A stretch of DNA of 64,000 bases from Sinomonas atrocyanea (GCF_030811715.1 NZ_JAUSRH010000001.1:372001-436000); one strand, 5' to 3'. Positions 46,038-54,544 are shown, numbered from the stretch's first letter. The notes: generated from the sequence alone by a model not told the origin. Program-made: numbers and translations.

Positions 46038-46325
46038 ATGGAGCTGACCTTCGACGGCACCGTGATCGAGTGGCGTGGGCCGGCGCCGTTCGTGTTCGTC
46101 CGTGTCCCTGACGAGGAGTCCGAGGAGATCCACGCCGTCGCGAACGAGCTGACCTATGGGTGGGGCTGCATTCCCGTGGGCGTGCGGGTGGGCGGCTCGG
46201 AGTGGACCACGGCGCTCATGCCGAAGGACGGCGCCTACCTCGTGCCGCTGCGCAAGGCCTTCCGCGAGGCCGAGGGGATCGAGGTCGACGACGTCGTCCC
46301 GGTCACCCTCAGCCTCGGCGGCTGA
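46038..46325 (+). CDS. DUF1905 domain protein
   Basis: A 95-residue protein: MELTFDGTVIEWRGPAPFVF, then VPVGVRVGGSEWTTALMPKD in the centre (read IPVGVRVGG) and AYLVPLRKAFREAEGIEVDD at the end. These match DUF1905, a small beta-barrel domain of unknown function in which the Trp-Arg-Gly-Pro start, the KDG-Y turn and the final K-R-x-ExxxGD region are conserved. The ribosome-binding site is weak (GAGACG). It lies 14 bases before the VOC gene and is probably co-transcribed with it. Confidence 0.85.
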   Translation: MELTFDGTVIEWRGPAPFVFVRVPDEESEEIHAVANELTYGWGCIPVGVRVGGSEWTTALMPKDGAYLVPLRKAFREAEGIEVDDVVPVTLSLGG

Positions 46326-46339
46326 CGTAGCCTAGGACC

Positions 46340-46723
46340 ATGGCAGGCGCGGTGCCCTATCTCAGCTACGCGGACGCACCCCGGGCCATCGACTGGCTCG
46401 TGCAGCTCGGGTTCTCGGTCGTGGCCCGCCAAGACGGTGAGGACGGCAGCGTGGCCCACTGCGAGCTGCGCCTCGGCGAAGTCGTCATCATGGCCGGCAG
46501 CGACGACTCGGCCTACACCGTTCCGGCCCTGAGCGGGCAGTCCACCGGAGCGGGCGTCTACCTCGTCGCGGACGACGTCGACGGGATGTTCCAGCGCGCA
46601 GTCACCTCGGGCGGCACTCCCGTCATCGAGCCGGAGGACACTCCGTGGGGATCGCGCCGGGCTCGGGTGCTCGACCCGGGCGGACGCGAGTGGAGCTTCG
46701 GCTCGTATGTCCCCGGCGGTTAG
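46340..46723 (+). CDS. VOC family (glyoxalase/bleomycin-resistance-like) protein
   Basis: A 127-residue vicinal-oxygen-chelate protein with two beta-alpha-beta-beta-beta modules: PYLSYADAPRAIDWLVQLGF in module one and GVYLVADDVDGMFQRAVTSG in module two, then EPEDTPWGSRRARVLDPGGR. The last segment, GSxxxxxxDPxGxxW, is typical of the PhnB-like or antibiotic-resistance-like subgroup. His is replaced at the usual first metal position, so metal binding is uncertain. Function unknown. Confidence 0.85.
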   Translation: MAGAVPYLSYADAPRAIDWLVQLGFSVVARQDGEDGSVAHCELRLGEVVIMAGSDDSAYTVPALSGQSTGAGVYLVADDVDGMFQRAVTSGGTPVIEPEDTPWGSRRARVLDPGGREWSFGSYVPGG

Positions 46724-46773
46724 GCGCACGCCCGCGGGCGTCCAGGAACTCGGCGCCCCGTAGACTCCCGCCC

Positions 46774-47627
46774 ATGGGGAATGTGGACGGGGTCAGCATC
46801 GAGTGGGCGGCCGCGCGGTCCGCGAACCGGGACAACTGGGACGACCGAGTCCCGCTGCACGAGGACGCCTACGACCTCGCTGCCTACGATCGCCCCGGGC
46901 ACGTGAGCGGCGTCGTCGCCCACGACCTCGCGGCCCTCGCCCCGCACCTGCCCGGTGGGACCGTCGCGGGACTGGATGTGTGCCACCTGCAGTGCCACAT
47001 CGGCACCGACACCCTTTCGCTGGCGCGTTCGGGAGCCAGGGTGACGGGCGTCGACTTCTCGGCCTCCGCGCTCGACGCCGCCCGGCGGCTCGCGGCCAGG
47101 CTCGGCCTCGAGGCGACCTGGGTCGAGTCCGACGTGCTCGAGGCCCGGTCCGCCGTCGCGGGCGACTTCGACCTCGTCTACACGAGCATCGGCACGATCT
47201 GCTGGCTGCCGGACCTCGAGCGCTGGGCCGAGCAGGTCGCCGCCCTCCTGCGCCCGGGCGCACGTTCTACTTCCGCGACGCGCACCCGGCCCTGTACGCG
47301 CTCGACGAGGAGGCGGACGGCCTGGCCATCCGGTACCGGTACTTCGGCGACGGCACAGCCCAGCAGTGGGACGACTCCTCCACCTACGCGGGCAGCGGCA
47401 CCGTGGCCCATCCCCGCACCTACGAGTGGCCGCACCCCGTCTCCGAGATCCTCAACGCCCTCCTCGGCGCAGGCCTGCGGATCGAGAGGGTGGACGAGGG
47501 CCGGACCCTGCCGTGGCTCTTCAGCCGGCGGATGGTCGAGGTCCCAGGCGGCTATGCGTGGCCGGAGCCCGAGCGGGACCTGGTGCCGTGCACGTTCACG
47601 GTGGTGGCCCGCCGCGACGACGGCTAG
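46774..47627 (+). pseudogene. Class I SAM-dependent methyltransferase, frameshifted
   Basis: From ATG 46774 the frame encodes a normal N-terminal half (MGNVDGVSIEWAAARSANRD; VAGLDVCHLQCHIGTDTLSL, the SAM loop; VTGVDFSASALDAARRLA; YTSIGTICWLPDLERWAEQV) up to LLRPG at 47256. The family continuation TFYFRDAHPALYALDEEADG is in another frame from 47262 and runs to the stop at 47627. One base is missing at about 47256-47261; restoring a G gives PGGTFYF. The result is either a recent pseudogene or a sequencing error in a GC run. The stop codon shares CTAG with the convergent TrmH gene. Confidence 0.82.
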
Positions 47628-48289
47628 GGCCTACCGGCCGCGTGCGCGGCGACCTGCCCGAAGACCCAGCGCCGCACCCACGCGTGCATCGCGATGGCGG
47701 CCGCCGAGGCGGCGTTGATGGACCGCGTCGAGCCGAACTGCTCGATGGAGAGCGTGGCCTCCGCCGCGGCGTGCACCTCGGCGGTGAGGCCGGGGCCCTC
47801 CTGCCCGAACACGAGCACGCAACGGCGGGGCAGCTCGTAGGTCTCCAGCGGCACGGAGTCGGGGAAGATGTCCACGCCGAGGATCGGCAGGTCCTCGGTG
47901 CGCGCCCACTGGACGAAGTCCTCGACGGTCGCGTGGTGGCGGACGTGCTGATAGCGGTCGGTGACCATCGCCCCGCGACGGTTCCACCGCCGTCGGCCGA
48001 TGATGTGCACCTCCTTGGCGAGGAACGCGTTCGCGGTGCGCACCACCGTGCCGATGTTGAGGTCGTGCTGCCAGTTCTCGATAGCCACGTGGAACTCATG
48101 CCGGCGGGTGTCCAGCTCGGCCACGATCGCCTCGTGCCGCCAGTACCGGTACCGGTCCAGGACGTTGCGGCGGTCGCCGTGCTCGAGGAGCTCGGGGTCC
48201 CACTGCTCGCCTTCGGGCCAGGGGCCCTCCCAGGGGCCCACCCCCACCTCGTGCTCCGCGTCGCGCCCCTCGGCCACCTGTTCTGCCAC
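47624..48289 (-). CDS. TrmH/SpoU family RNA 2'-O-methyltransferase
   Basis: A 221-residue SPOUT-class enzyme transferring methyl from SAM to ribose in tRNA or rRNA. The three motifs are HDLNIGTVVRTANAFLAKEV (motif 1, Arg in VRTAN), CVLVFGQEGPGLT (motif 2) and LSIEQFGSTRSINAASAAA (motif 3), which form the knot. The N-terminal 70 residues are an acidic extension. The start is uncertain: GTG 48289 is used, but an ATG at 48316 is in frame; neither has a clear ribosome-binding site. Target RNA unknown. Confidence 0.87.
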   Translation of the reverse strand: MAEQVAEGRDAEHEVGVGPWEGPWPEGEQWDPELLEHGDRRNVLDRYRYWRHEAIVAELDTRRHEFHVAIENWQHDLNIGTVVRTANAFLAKEVHIIGRRRWNRRGAMVTDRYQHVRHHATVEDFVQWARTEDLPILGVDIFPDSVPLETYELPRRCVLVFGQEGPGLTAEVHAAAEATLSIEQFGSTRSINAASAAAIAMHAWVRRWVFGQVAAHAAGRP

Positions 48290-48321
48290 CGGACAAGGGT
48301 AGGACGAAATACCCATGAGAT

Positions 48322-48351
48322 ATTGTCAACAATTTTGTGTGAATCTATGCT
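48322..48351 (+). promoter_or_regulatory. ligJ promoter with overlapping dyad; leaderless start
   Basis: -35 TTGTCA (48323-48328), 17-base spacer, -10 TATGCT (48346-48351). The ligJ ATG begins seven bases after the -10, at the expected first transcribed base, and no ribosome-binding site exists, so the mRNA is probably leaderless. ATTGT-CA-ACAAT (48322-48333) overlaps the -35; this TTGT-N2-ACAA symmetry is common for GntR-type (FCD) operators. No such regulator is encoded nearby. Confidence 0.65.
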
Positions 48352-48358
48352 CGTCCTC

Positions 48359-49384
48359 ATGATCATCGACATCCACGGCCACTACACGACCGCGCCGCCC
48401 GCCCTCGGGCAGTGGCGCGACCGTCAGGTCCACACCGTCGACCGCGGAGCCGCGGAGCCGGACCCGGCCGAGCTGCGCATCAGCGACGATGAGCTGCGCG
48501 AGAGCATCGAGGCGAACCAGCTCAAGGTCATGGACGAGCGCGGGATCGACGTCACAGTCTTCTCGCCGCGGGCCTCGTTCATGGCGCACCACATCGGCGG
48601 GTTCGAGACGTCGGCGGCGTGGGCGCGGATCTGCAACGACCTGTGCCACCGCGTCAGCGAGCTGTTCCCCGAACGGTTCGCCCCCGCCGTCATGCTTCCC
48701 CAGTCCCCCGGCGTGGACCCGGCCACGTGCGTGGACGAGATCAAGCGTGCGGCGACCGAGCTCGGGGCCGTCGCCGTGAACCTCAACCCGGACCCTTCCG
48801 GCGGACACTGGAGCGCCCCGCCGCTCACCGACCGATCGTGGTACCCGGTCTACGAGGCACTCGTGGAGCACGGGCTGCCCGCCATGGTGCATGTGAGCAC
48901 GAGCGTGAACCCGTGCTTCCACACCACCGGCTCGCACTACCTCAACGCGGACACGACCGCGTTCATGCAGCTGCTCCAGGGCGATCTCTTCGCGGACTTC
49001 CCCGAGCTCAGGCTCGTCATCCCGCACGGCGGCGGCGCGGTCCCGTACCACTGGGGGCGCTTCCGCGGCCTCGCCCAGGCGCTCGGCAGGCCCGAGCCGG
49101 AGGACCACCTTCTGGGCAACGTCTTCTTCGACACGTGCGTCTACCACCAGCCGGGCATCGACCTCCTGCTCGGGGTGATCCCCCACCGGAACGTCCTTTT
49201 CGCCTCCGAGATGATCGGCGCCGTGCGCGGCATCGACCCCCGCACCGGGCACCACTTCGACGACACCCGCCGCTATGTCGAGGCCGCCGGGCTCTCCTCT
49301 GAGGACCTCGTCGCTGTCGAGGAGGGCAACGCCCGCCGCGTCTACCCGCGCCTCGACGCCCGCCTCACCGCCCAGGGCCGCTAG
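48359..49384 (+). CDS. ligJ: 4-oxalomesaconate hydratase
   Basis: A 341-residue amidohydrolase-2 family enzyme. The start MIIDIHGHYTTAPPALGQW holds the metal His6 and His8; VFSPRASFMAHHIGGFETSA, NLNPDPSGGHWSAPPLTDRS, CFHTTGSHYLNADTTAFMQL, VIPHGGGAVPYHWGRFRGLA, DTCVYHQPGIDLLLGVIP and SEMIGAVRGIDPRTG are near-identical in pattern to Sphingobium LigJ. It hydrates 4-oxalomesaconate to 4-carboxy-4-hydroxy-2-oxoadipate in the protocatechuate 4,5-cleavage and gallate pathways. Translation probably begins at the leaderless ATG 48359; the in-frame ATG 48347 lies inside the -10. Confidence 0.94.
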   Translation: MIIDIHGHYTTAPPALGQWRDRQVHTVDRGAAEPDPAELRISDDELRESIEANQLKVMDERGIDVTVFSPRASFMAHHIGGFETSAAWARICNDLCHRVSELFPERFAPAVMLPQSPGVDPATCVDEIKRAATELGAVAVNLNPDPSGGHWSAPPLTDRSWYPVYEALVEHGLPAMVHVSTSVNPCFHTTGSHYLNADTTAFMQLLQGDLFADFPELRLVIPHGGGAVPYHWGRFRGLAQALGRPEPEDHLLGNVFFDTCVYHQPGIDLLLGVIPHRNVLFASEMIGAVRGIDPRTGHHFDDTRRYVEAAGLSSEDLVAVEEGNARRVYPRLDARLTAQGR

Positions 49385-49446
49385 CCCGGCCCGGCACTGC
49401 CAGCCCACCCCGCTGTCCCGCCCGCCCTTAGGAGGACTTCAGAGCC

Positions 49447-50130
49447 ATGTACGAGATCGGAGTCGTGCACCGCACGATCACCCGGGCCGAGCCCACCGCG
49501 GTGAAGTCGCTCGCGCCGTTCGGCGTCGCCACTGTCCACGAGGCGATGGGCCGCACCGGGCTGATGCGCCCCTACATCCGGCCCGTCTACGAGGGCGCAG
49601 CCCTGTGCGGGACCGCCGTCACCGTCCTGCTCCAGCCCGGGGACAACTGGATGTTCCACGTGGCCGTCGAACAGCTGAGTCCCGGGGACGTGCTCGTCGC
49701 GGCGTGCACCACGGAGTGCGAGGACGGCTTCTTCGGCGAGCTGTTGGCCACCTCCGCCCGCGCCCACGGCTGCGCTGGGCTCGTGATCGACGGTGGCTGC
49801 CGCGACGTCGACGCCCTGCGCGGCATGGACTTCCCCGTCTTCAGCCGCGCCGTCAACGCCAGGGGCACCGTCAAGGCCACCCTCGGCTCCGTCAACGTCC
49901 CCGTGGTGTGCGCGAACGCCCCCGTGAACCCGGGCGACGTGGTGGTCGCCGACGCCGACGGCGTCGTCGTGGTCCCCGCCGGCCGCGCCGCCGAGGTGGC
50001 CGAGGCCGCAGCGCGGCGCGAGGAGAACGAGGAGGGCAAGCGCGCCCGCTTCGCCGCCGGGGAGCTCGGCCTCGACATCTACGGCATGCGCGAGAAGCTC
50101 GACGCCGCCGGCCTCCGCTACCTCGACTGA
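49447..50130 (+). CDS. ligK: 4-carboxy-4-hydroxy-2-oxoadipate aldolase/oxaloacetate decarboxylase
   Basis: A 227-residue class II pyruvate aldolase of the RraA-like fold. [55 protein letters not shown] and [17 protein letters not shown] are hallmarks; Arg119-Asp120 in CRD position the metal and pyruvate enolate. It splits the LigJ product into pyruvate and oxaloacetate and can decarboxylate oxaloacetate. AGGAGG lies upstream of ATG 49447. It is the middle gene of ligJ-ligK-ligI. Confidence 0.94.
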   Translation: MYEIGVVHRTITRAEPTAVKSLAPFGVATVHEAMGRTGLMRPYIRPVYEGAALCGTAVTVLLQPGDNWMFHVAVEQLSPGDVLVAACTTECEDGFFGELLATSARAHGCAGLVIDGGCRDVDALRGMDFPVFSRAVNARGTVKATLGSVNVPVVCANAPVNPGDVVVADADGVVVVPAGRAAEVAEAAARREENEEGKRARFAAGELGLDIYGMREKLDAAGLRYLD

Positions 50131-50141
50131 CGCGAAAGACC

Positions 50142-51062
50142 ATGACTCCCGTCTTCGAGAAGACCCCCGGCTGGCTCGACTGGTACGCCTCGCCCTCCAC
50201 GCCGGCCTTCACGCTCCCGCCAGGCGCCGTGGACGCCCACTGCCACGTCTTCGGGCCCGCCAGCGAGTTCCCTTTCGCCCCGGAGCGCAAGTACACCCCG
50301 TGCGACGCCGGCAAGGACCAGCTCTTCGCCCTCCGCGACCGCCTCGGCGTGAGCCGAAACGTGATCGTCCAGGCCACGTGCCACGGCGCCGACAACAGCG
50401 CGATGGTGGACGCCGTCCGCTCCGCCGGGGGCCGGGCACGAGGCGTCGCGACCGTCCGTCCCGATGTGTCGGCGGCCGAACTCGCCCGGCTGCACGAGGC
50501 CGGCGTGCGCGGGGTCCGGTTCAACTTCCTCAAGCGCCTCGTCAGCGCGGCGCCCCAGGACGAGCTCGCCGAGATCGCGCGGAAGGTCGCCCCACTGGGC
50601 TGGCACATCGTCATCTACTTCGAGGCGGCAGACCTCCCCGAGCTCGAGGACTTCTTCGCCTCGCTCCCGGCGCCGCTCGTCGTGGACCACATGGGCCGGC
50701 CGGACGTCTCCCAGCCGGTGGACGGGCCCGAATTCAGCCGATTCCTCCGCTTCGTGGAGCGCAACGACGTCTGGGTCAAGGTCTCCTGCCCCGAGCGGCT
50801 CAGCCTCGCCGGACCGCCCGCGCTCGACGGCGAGCGGGACGCCTACCGCGACGTCGTCCCCTTCGGCCGGCGGGTCATCGAGGAGTTCGCTGACGCCGTC
50901 GTCTGGGGCACCGACTGGCCGCACCCCAACCTCACCGACCACATGCCCGACGACGGGCTCCTCGTGGACTTCATCCCGCACCTCGCTGTGACGGCCGAGC
51001 AGCAGCACCGGCTGCTCGTCGCCAACCCGATGCGCCTCTACTGGCCGGAAGAAGCCGTTTGA
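50142..51062 (+). CDS. ligI: 2-pyrone-4,6-dicarboxylate hydrolase
   Basis: A 306-residue amidohydrolase that opens 2-pyrone-4,6-dicarboxylate to 4-oxalomesaconate. AVDAHCHVFGPASEFPFAPE carries His33 and His35; PERKYTPCDAG, VIVQATCHGADNSAMVDA, VRGVRFNFLKRLV, VVDHMGRPDVSQPV and VVWGTDWPHPNLTDHMPDDG (Asp near the end) match LigI. LigI is unusual in the superfamily for not requiring a metal. It starts 11 bases after ligK. The upstream enzymes (4,5-dioxygenase, semialdehyde dehydrogenase) are not in the window. Confidence 0.93.
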   Translation: MTPVFEKTPGWLDWYASPSTPAFTLPPGAVDAHCHVFGPASEFPFAPERKYTPCDAGKDQLFALRDRLGVSRNVIVQATCHGADNSAMVDAVRSAGGRARGVATVRPDVSAAELARLHEAGVRGVRFNFLKRLVSAAPQDELAEIARKVAPLGWHIVIYFEAADLPELEDFFASLPAPLVVDHMGRPDVSQPVDGPEFSRFLRFVERNDVWVKVSCPERLSLAGPPALDGERDAYRDVVPFGRRVIEEFADAVVWGTDWPHPNLTDHMPDDGLLVDFIPHLAVTAEQQHRLLVANPMRLYWPEEAV

Positions 51063-51102
51063 GAGGCACTGACCTTCGGGGACGCAGGACGATGACGGGT
51101 GG

Positions 51103-52290
51103 TCACTGGCACTTGCCCGGGTTGGCGGTGCACCACTGCTGGTACTGGGCCACGTAGCCCTGGTGCTCGGCGTAGGTCTTGGCGAACTTCGTCTCCCCCG
51201 TGTCGAGGTTGACCGTCACCCAGTACAGGTAGTCGTTCGCGGTCGGGTGCGCCGCCGCGGCCACGGCCTTCGATCCCGGCGAGCCGATCGGCCCGGGCGG
51301 CAGCCCCGTGTGCACGTACGTGTTGTACGGGTTGGACGCGTCCTGCTTCTGCGCATCCGTCAGCTGCACCGTCTTCGTGCCCAGCCCGTACGTGACCGTC
51401 GCGTCCGACTGGATCAGCCCGTTGGTCTGGTCGTTGGGCTTGAGCCGGTTCTCGATCGCCCCGGCCACGTTCCCGTAGTCCGCCCGTCCGCCCTCGGCCT
51501 GCACGATGCTGGCCACCGTCAGGACCTGGTACTGCTGGTTCGGGTCGGTGATCCCGTCCTGCTTCAGCTCGTCCACCGTGGTCGAGACCAGCTTGGCCAG
51601 GATGTCCTTGGCCGAGGTCCCCACCGGGAACCGGTACTCCCCCGGCGCCAGGTACCCCTCCAGGCTCTTGGCCTTCGCCGGGAGCCCGAAGTCCCCGGGC
51701 CTGGCGTTGAGCGCATCGAGGTCCTTGCGGTCCACCGAGGCCGCCTTCGCGATCGCGTCGAGGGAGTCCCCCACCCGCATCCCGGCGCTCAGGGCGAAGT
51801 AGATCACCTTCGCACTGTCCGAGCCCGCCAGGATCGCCGCCGCATCGGAGGCCTTCATCTCCTTCTTGAACGTGTAGTCACCGGGGCTGATCTTTCCGCC
51901 GGTCCCGGCGAGGGCCCGCACGAAGGTCTCGGCGTCGGCAATCACTCCGTCCTGCTGGAGCTCCTGCGCCACGGCCAGGGGCCCGGCGCCGGTCTGGACG
52001 GTCACCTGGACCTGTCCGGTGCCGGGGCCGGGGTAGTCCGTGACCTTGTCCATCTTCAGGGCCGTGCGCAGTCCGAGCCCGAGCAGAACGGAGCCTGCCA
52101 CGGTGAGGGCGAGCACGACACCCATGGCGATGGCTGCGGTGCGGAGCGGGTGTCGGGCCGGACGGCGCTCTCCCGCCGGGTCGTTCAGGGGCTTCTCGGG
52201 CGCGCCCGGGCTGGCCGCGATCGCCTCGACTCCGACGGCCGGGACCGGGTCTGCGGCAGGGGGCCTGCCCGGTCGCCTCGGGATGGTCAC
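51103..52290 (-). CDS. mltG: Endolytic peptidoglycan transglycosylase MltG (YceG-like)
   Basis: A 395-residue membrane-anchored lytic transglycosylase that cuts nascent glycan strands. One helix (AAIAMGVVLALTVAGSVLLG, about 57-76) follows a Pro-rich cytoplasmic tail; then a LysM-like part and the YceG domain: SLEGYLAPGEYRFPVGTSAK, LTVASIVQAEGGRADYGNVA (catalytic Glu region), LIQSDATVTYGLG, NTYVHTGLPPGPIGSPG, YLYWVTVNLDTGETKFAKTY. The GTG at 52288-52290 follows AGGAGC; a longer frame to 52509 lacks support. It is not beside ruvX or aroE, the usual mltG neighbours, so it may be an extra copy. Confidence 0.9.
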   Translation of the reverse strand: MTIPRRPGRPPAADPVPAVGVEAIAASPGAPEKPLNDPAGERRPARHPLRTAAIAMGVVLALTVAGSVLLGLGLRTALKMDKVTDYPGPGTGQVQVTVQTGAGPLAVAQELQQDGVIADAETFVRALAGTGGKISPGDYTFKKEMKASDAAAILAGSDSAKVIYFALSAGMRVGDSLDAIAKAASVDRKDLDALNARPGDFGLPAKAKSLEGYLAPGEYRFPVGTSAKDILAKLVSTTVDELKQDGITDPNQQYQVLTVASIVQAEGGRADYGNVAGAIENRLKPNDQTNGLIQSDATVTYGLGTKTVQLTDAQKQDASNPYNTYVHTGLPPGPIGSPGSKAVAAAAHPTANDYLYWVTVNLDTGETKFAKTYAEHQGYVAQYQQWCTANPGKCQ

Positions 52291-52417
52291 CGTATCAATG
52301 CTCCTAGCGCTCCTGGGCTCAGTCGGCCCCGGGTAGGGCCCAGCCACATGGGCCATCCGGAACTTTACCCCGCGCGCGCCACGTTCAAACGCGGAAGCTG
52401 CGCGCGGCGCGTCCGCC

Positions 52418-52858
52418 TCATCGCACGGTGAGGGTGCCGTGCATGTCCGCGTGGTACTCGCAGTGGAAGGGGTAGGTGCCGGGGGTGGCCGGGGCGGTGA
52501 AGGCGACACTGCGGCCGGCCGGGGCCGTGGCCTTGAACGCGCCTCCGTCCGCGGTGACGGTGTGGGCCTGGGCGTCCATGTTCATGACCGTGACCGTGGC
52601 GCCGGGGGCGACAGGGCCGGGATCAGAGTAGGCCGAGGAGCTGATGTGGATGGTCACCGCCTCCGCGGAGGTGGCCTGCGAGGGGCCCATGGCCATGCCC
52701 GGCTCCATCGATGCAGTCGCGGCAGGCGCGGACTGGGCCGTGCCGCTGCCGGCGCTGCCCATGGCCGCCCCGGAGCAGGCAGTGGTCCCCAGCGATACCG
52801 CGCTGAAGAGGAGGGCCAGGCCAGCCAGGCGCCGGCGAGAGCGTGGGGACAGTTCCAT
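52418..52858 (-). CDS. Cupredoxin domain lipoprotein
   Basis: A 146-residue secreted copper protein. The N terminus has Arg residues, a hydrophobic core (LAGLALLFSAVSLGTTAC) and a lipobox ending at Cys28, followed by a Met/Ser/Ala-rich linker. The plastocyanin-like domain carries the type 1 copper ligands His99 (AQAHTVTADGG), Cys133, His136 and Met139 (FHCEYHADMHGT). It would move single electrons or bind copper outside the membrane. It lies 31 bases downstream of the sortase gene in the same direction. Confidence 0.9.
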   Translation of the reverse strand: MELSPRSRRRLAGLALLFSAVSLGTTACSGAAMGSAGSGTAQSAPAATASMEPGMAMGPSQATSAEAVTIHISSSAYSDPGPVAPGATVTVMNMDAQAHTVTADGGAFKATAPAGRSVAFTAPATPGTYPFHCEYHADMHGTLTVR

Positions 52859-52889
52859 GGTCAGGGTCCTTCGGGAAGGTCGGGCCGGT

Positions 52890-53627
52890 TCATGCCGGGT
52901 GGCTCGAGACGAGGTGGGCGTAGACGACGGTGTTGTCCAGGTACTGGCCCGACGCCGGATCGAAGCCGCCACAGGTGATCAGACGCAGTTCAGCCCGGTC
53001 CGCGTTGCGGTAGACCTCGACGGTGGGGAACTGGGACTTGTGGTAGACGTCGGTCCGGTCCACGACGAACACGGCTGCGGTGTGGTCGGCCCGGACCACG
53101 GTCACCTGAGCGCCGGGCGCGAGCTCGTGGAGTCGGTAGAACACTCCGACAGGTGTGCCGATGGCGTTGACGTGCCCGAGGATGACGGCGGACCCGGAGA
53201 GGCCGGGCGCGACTGACCCGGTGTACCAGCCGGCCGGTGATCCGGGTGCGCCCGGCGGAACGGCGACCTCGCCGTCGGGCTGCTTGCCCAGCTGGAGCAG
53301 GGGCGTGTCCACCCCGATGGAGGGCGCCTGGAAGCGGGTGGGGGCGGAGGCGGGCAGCACCGGGCCGGAGTGGGCGGGGAGCGGGGCCGCCTGCGCCGAC
53401 CTCGGCGCAGCCGGTGATGGCGTGCTCTCCCCGCCCGCGGGGGACTGCGCGGGCGGGGAGGCTGGGGCCGTCGCGGGAACCCCCGTGGGGGCTCCGGTCT
53501 GCCCCACGGGGTCGCTCCCGTGGGCCAGACCGAGGCCGATCCCCGCGAGGCCTCCGGCGAGCAGGAGCGTGGCACCTGCAGAGGCGAGCCTGCGCCCGCG
53601 GCCACCGTTGCCGGTACCTTCTCTCAT
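52890..53627 (-). CDS. Class F sortase
   Basis: A 245-residue sortase: an N-terminal membrane anchor (ASAGATLLLAGGLAGIGLGL), a Pro/Ala-rich stalk to about residue 95, then the sortase barrel. His152 in VILGHVNAIG and Cys219 in LRLITCGGFD are the catalytic pair. The segment after Cys reads GQYLDNTVVYAH, where many sortases have an Arg (YRDN); here it is Leu, so the active-site Arg must come from elsewhere or is absent. AGGAGGG precedes ATG 53627. The CHRD protein upstream is a possible substrate, but it lacks LPxTG. Confidence 0.88.
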   Translation of the reverse strand: MREGTGNGGRGRRLASAGATLLLAGGLAGIGLGLAHGSDPVGQTGAPTGVPATAPASPPAQSPAGGESTPSPAAPRSAQAAPLPAHSGPVLPASAPTRFQAPSIGVDTPLLQLGKQPDGEVAVPPGAPGSPAGWYTGSVAPGLSGSAVILGHVNAIGTPVGVFYRLHELAPGAQVTVVRADHTAAVFVVDRTDVYHKSQFPTVEVYRNADRAELRLITCGGFDPASGQYLDNTVVYAHLVSSHPA

Positions 53628-53658
53628 CGGGTGTGACCCTCCTGCTCGCACGGCGGAA

Positions 53659-54417
53659 TCAGGCCTTGGCGGCCCGACGGCGGCGGATGCCGTAGACCCC
53701 GCCTGCTGCGGCGATCAGGCCTGCACCGGTCGCGATGAGGCCCAGGTCCACCCCCTGCTGCTGTGTCGGGGCAGCGATGCCCGTGCCGGGGGCGCCGGCG
53801 GGCATCGCGGTGAGGGTGCCGCAGAGGGCGGGCGAGGTCGCCGCCAGCGGCAGCGAGGGCACCAGGTCGCTGGGCTCCTTCTGGGCTCCGGCCGGCAGGG
53901 TCGCCGGGTCCAGGCCGTGCACGACGACGACCGCCGTGCCGGACTGCAGCGATGCCAGCGTCTTCGCATCCAGCGTGATGGTCCGCTGATAGGTGAAGGA
54001 GGAGCCCATCCCTGCGACGGCGAGGTCGGTGCCCGCCGCGGGGCTGGTGTCCCCACTCGTGGAGAGGGTGGCGCCGATGCCCCCGTAGAACGGGGCGCCC
54101 TCGGTGGTGCTGACCACCCCGTCGCCGCTGGTGTCGGCCGACGGCCCCGGACAGGTGCCCTTGGCGCCGATGTGGATGTGCTGGACGTGCGGGTAGGGCT
54201 TGCCGCTGAAGGTCGCGGCGAGGCCCGAGACCTTCTCGGTCACGGTGGCCTGGTTTCCGTTCAGCGTGATCATGGCCGTGCCCGAGGCGTTGGAGCCGTT
54301 GATGGCCCCCAGGTTCGCCTGGTAGGTGGTGTTGTCCGCCGCCAGTGCCGGGCTCGTGGAGAGGGCCATGGCCCCGAGGGCGAGGGCCGGGGCGATCAGG
54401 AAGGCAGATTTCTTCAT
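53659..54417 (-). CDS. CHRD domain-containing secreted, membrane-anchored protein
   Basis: A 252-residue exported protein. A signal peptide (MKKSAFLIAPALALGAMALS, cut near ALA-AD at about 27) is followed by a CHRD-like beta domain (TYQANLGAINGSNASGTAMI; GKPYPHVQHIHIGAKGTCPG, the His-x-His core; AVVVVHGLDPATLP). The C terminus ends in a hydrophobic helix (LGLIATGAGLIAAAGGVYGI) and RRRRAAKA, the layout of a sortase sorting tail but without an LPxTG-like motif. Function unknown; it is adjacent to the class F sortase gene and probably co-expressed. Confidence 0.83.
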   Translation of the reverse strand: MKKSAFLIAPALALGAMALSTSPALAADNTTYQANLGAINGSNASGTAMITLNGNQATVTEKVSGLAATFSGKPYPHVQHIHIGAKGTCPGPSADTSGDGVVSTTEGAPFYGGIGATLSTSGDTSPAAGTDLAVAGMGSSFTYQRTITLDAKTLASLQSGTAVVVVHGLDPATLPAGAQKEPSDLVPSLPLAATSPALCGTLTAMPAGAPGTGIAAPTQQQGVDLGLIATGAGLIAAAGGVYGIRRRRAAKA

Positions 54418-54544
54418 GATGGTGATTCCTCCATGCTCTTTGTCGCGTCGCCGGCTCCGGGTGGCGCCGGTCGCCGGGCTCAGGAACTGTCCGACAGATA
54501 CCGTTCGGAGTGGTCGGCATCACGGATTGGATGGGTGCGCCGGC

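Noticed and set aside
52291-52509. Longer N terminus for MltG
   Set aside because: The extension is Pro/Ser/Arg-rich, overlaps the end of the cupredoxin gene and has no supported start; GTG 52290 has AGGAGC.
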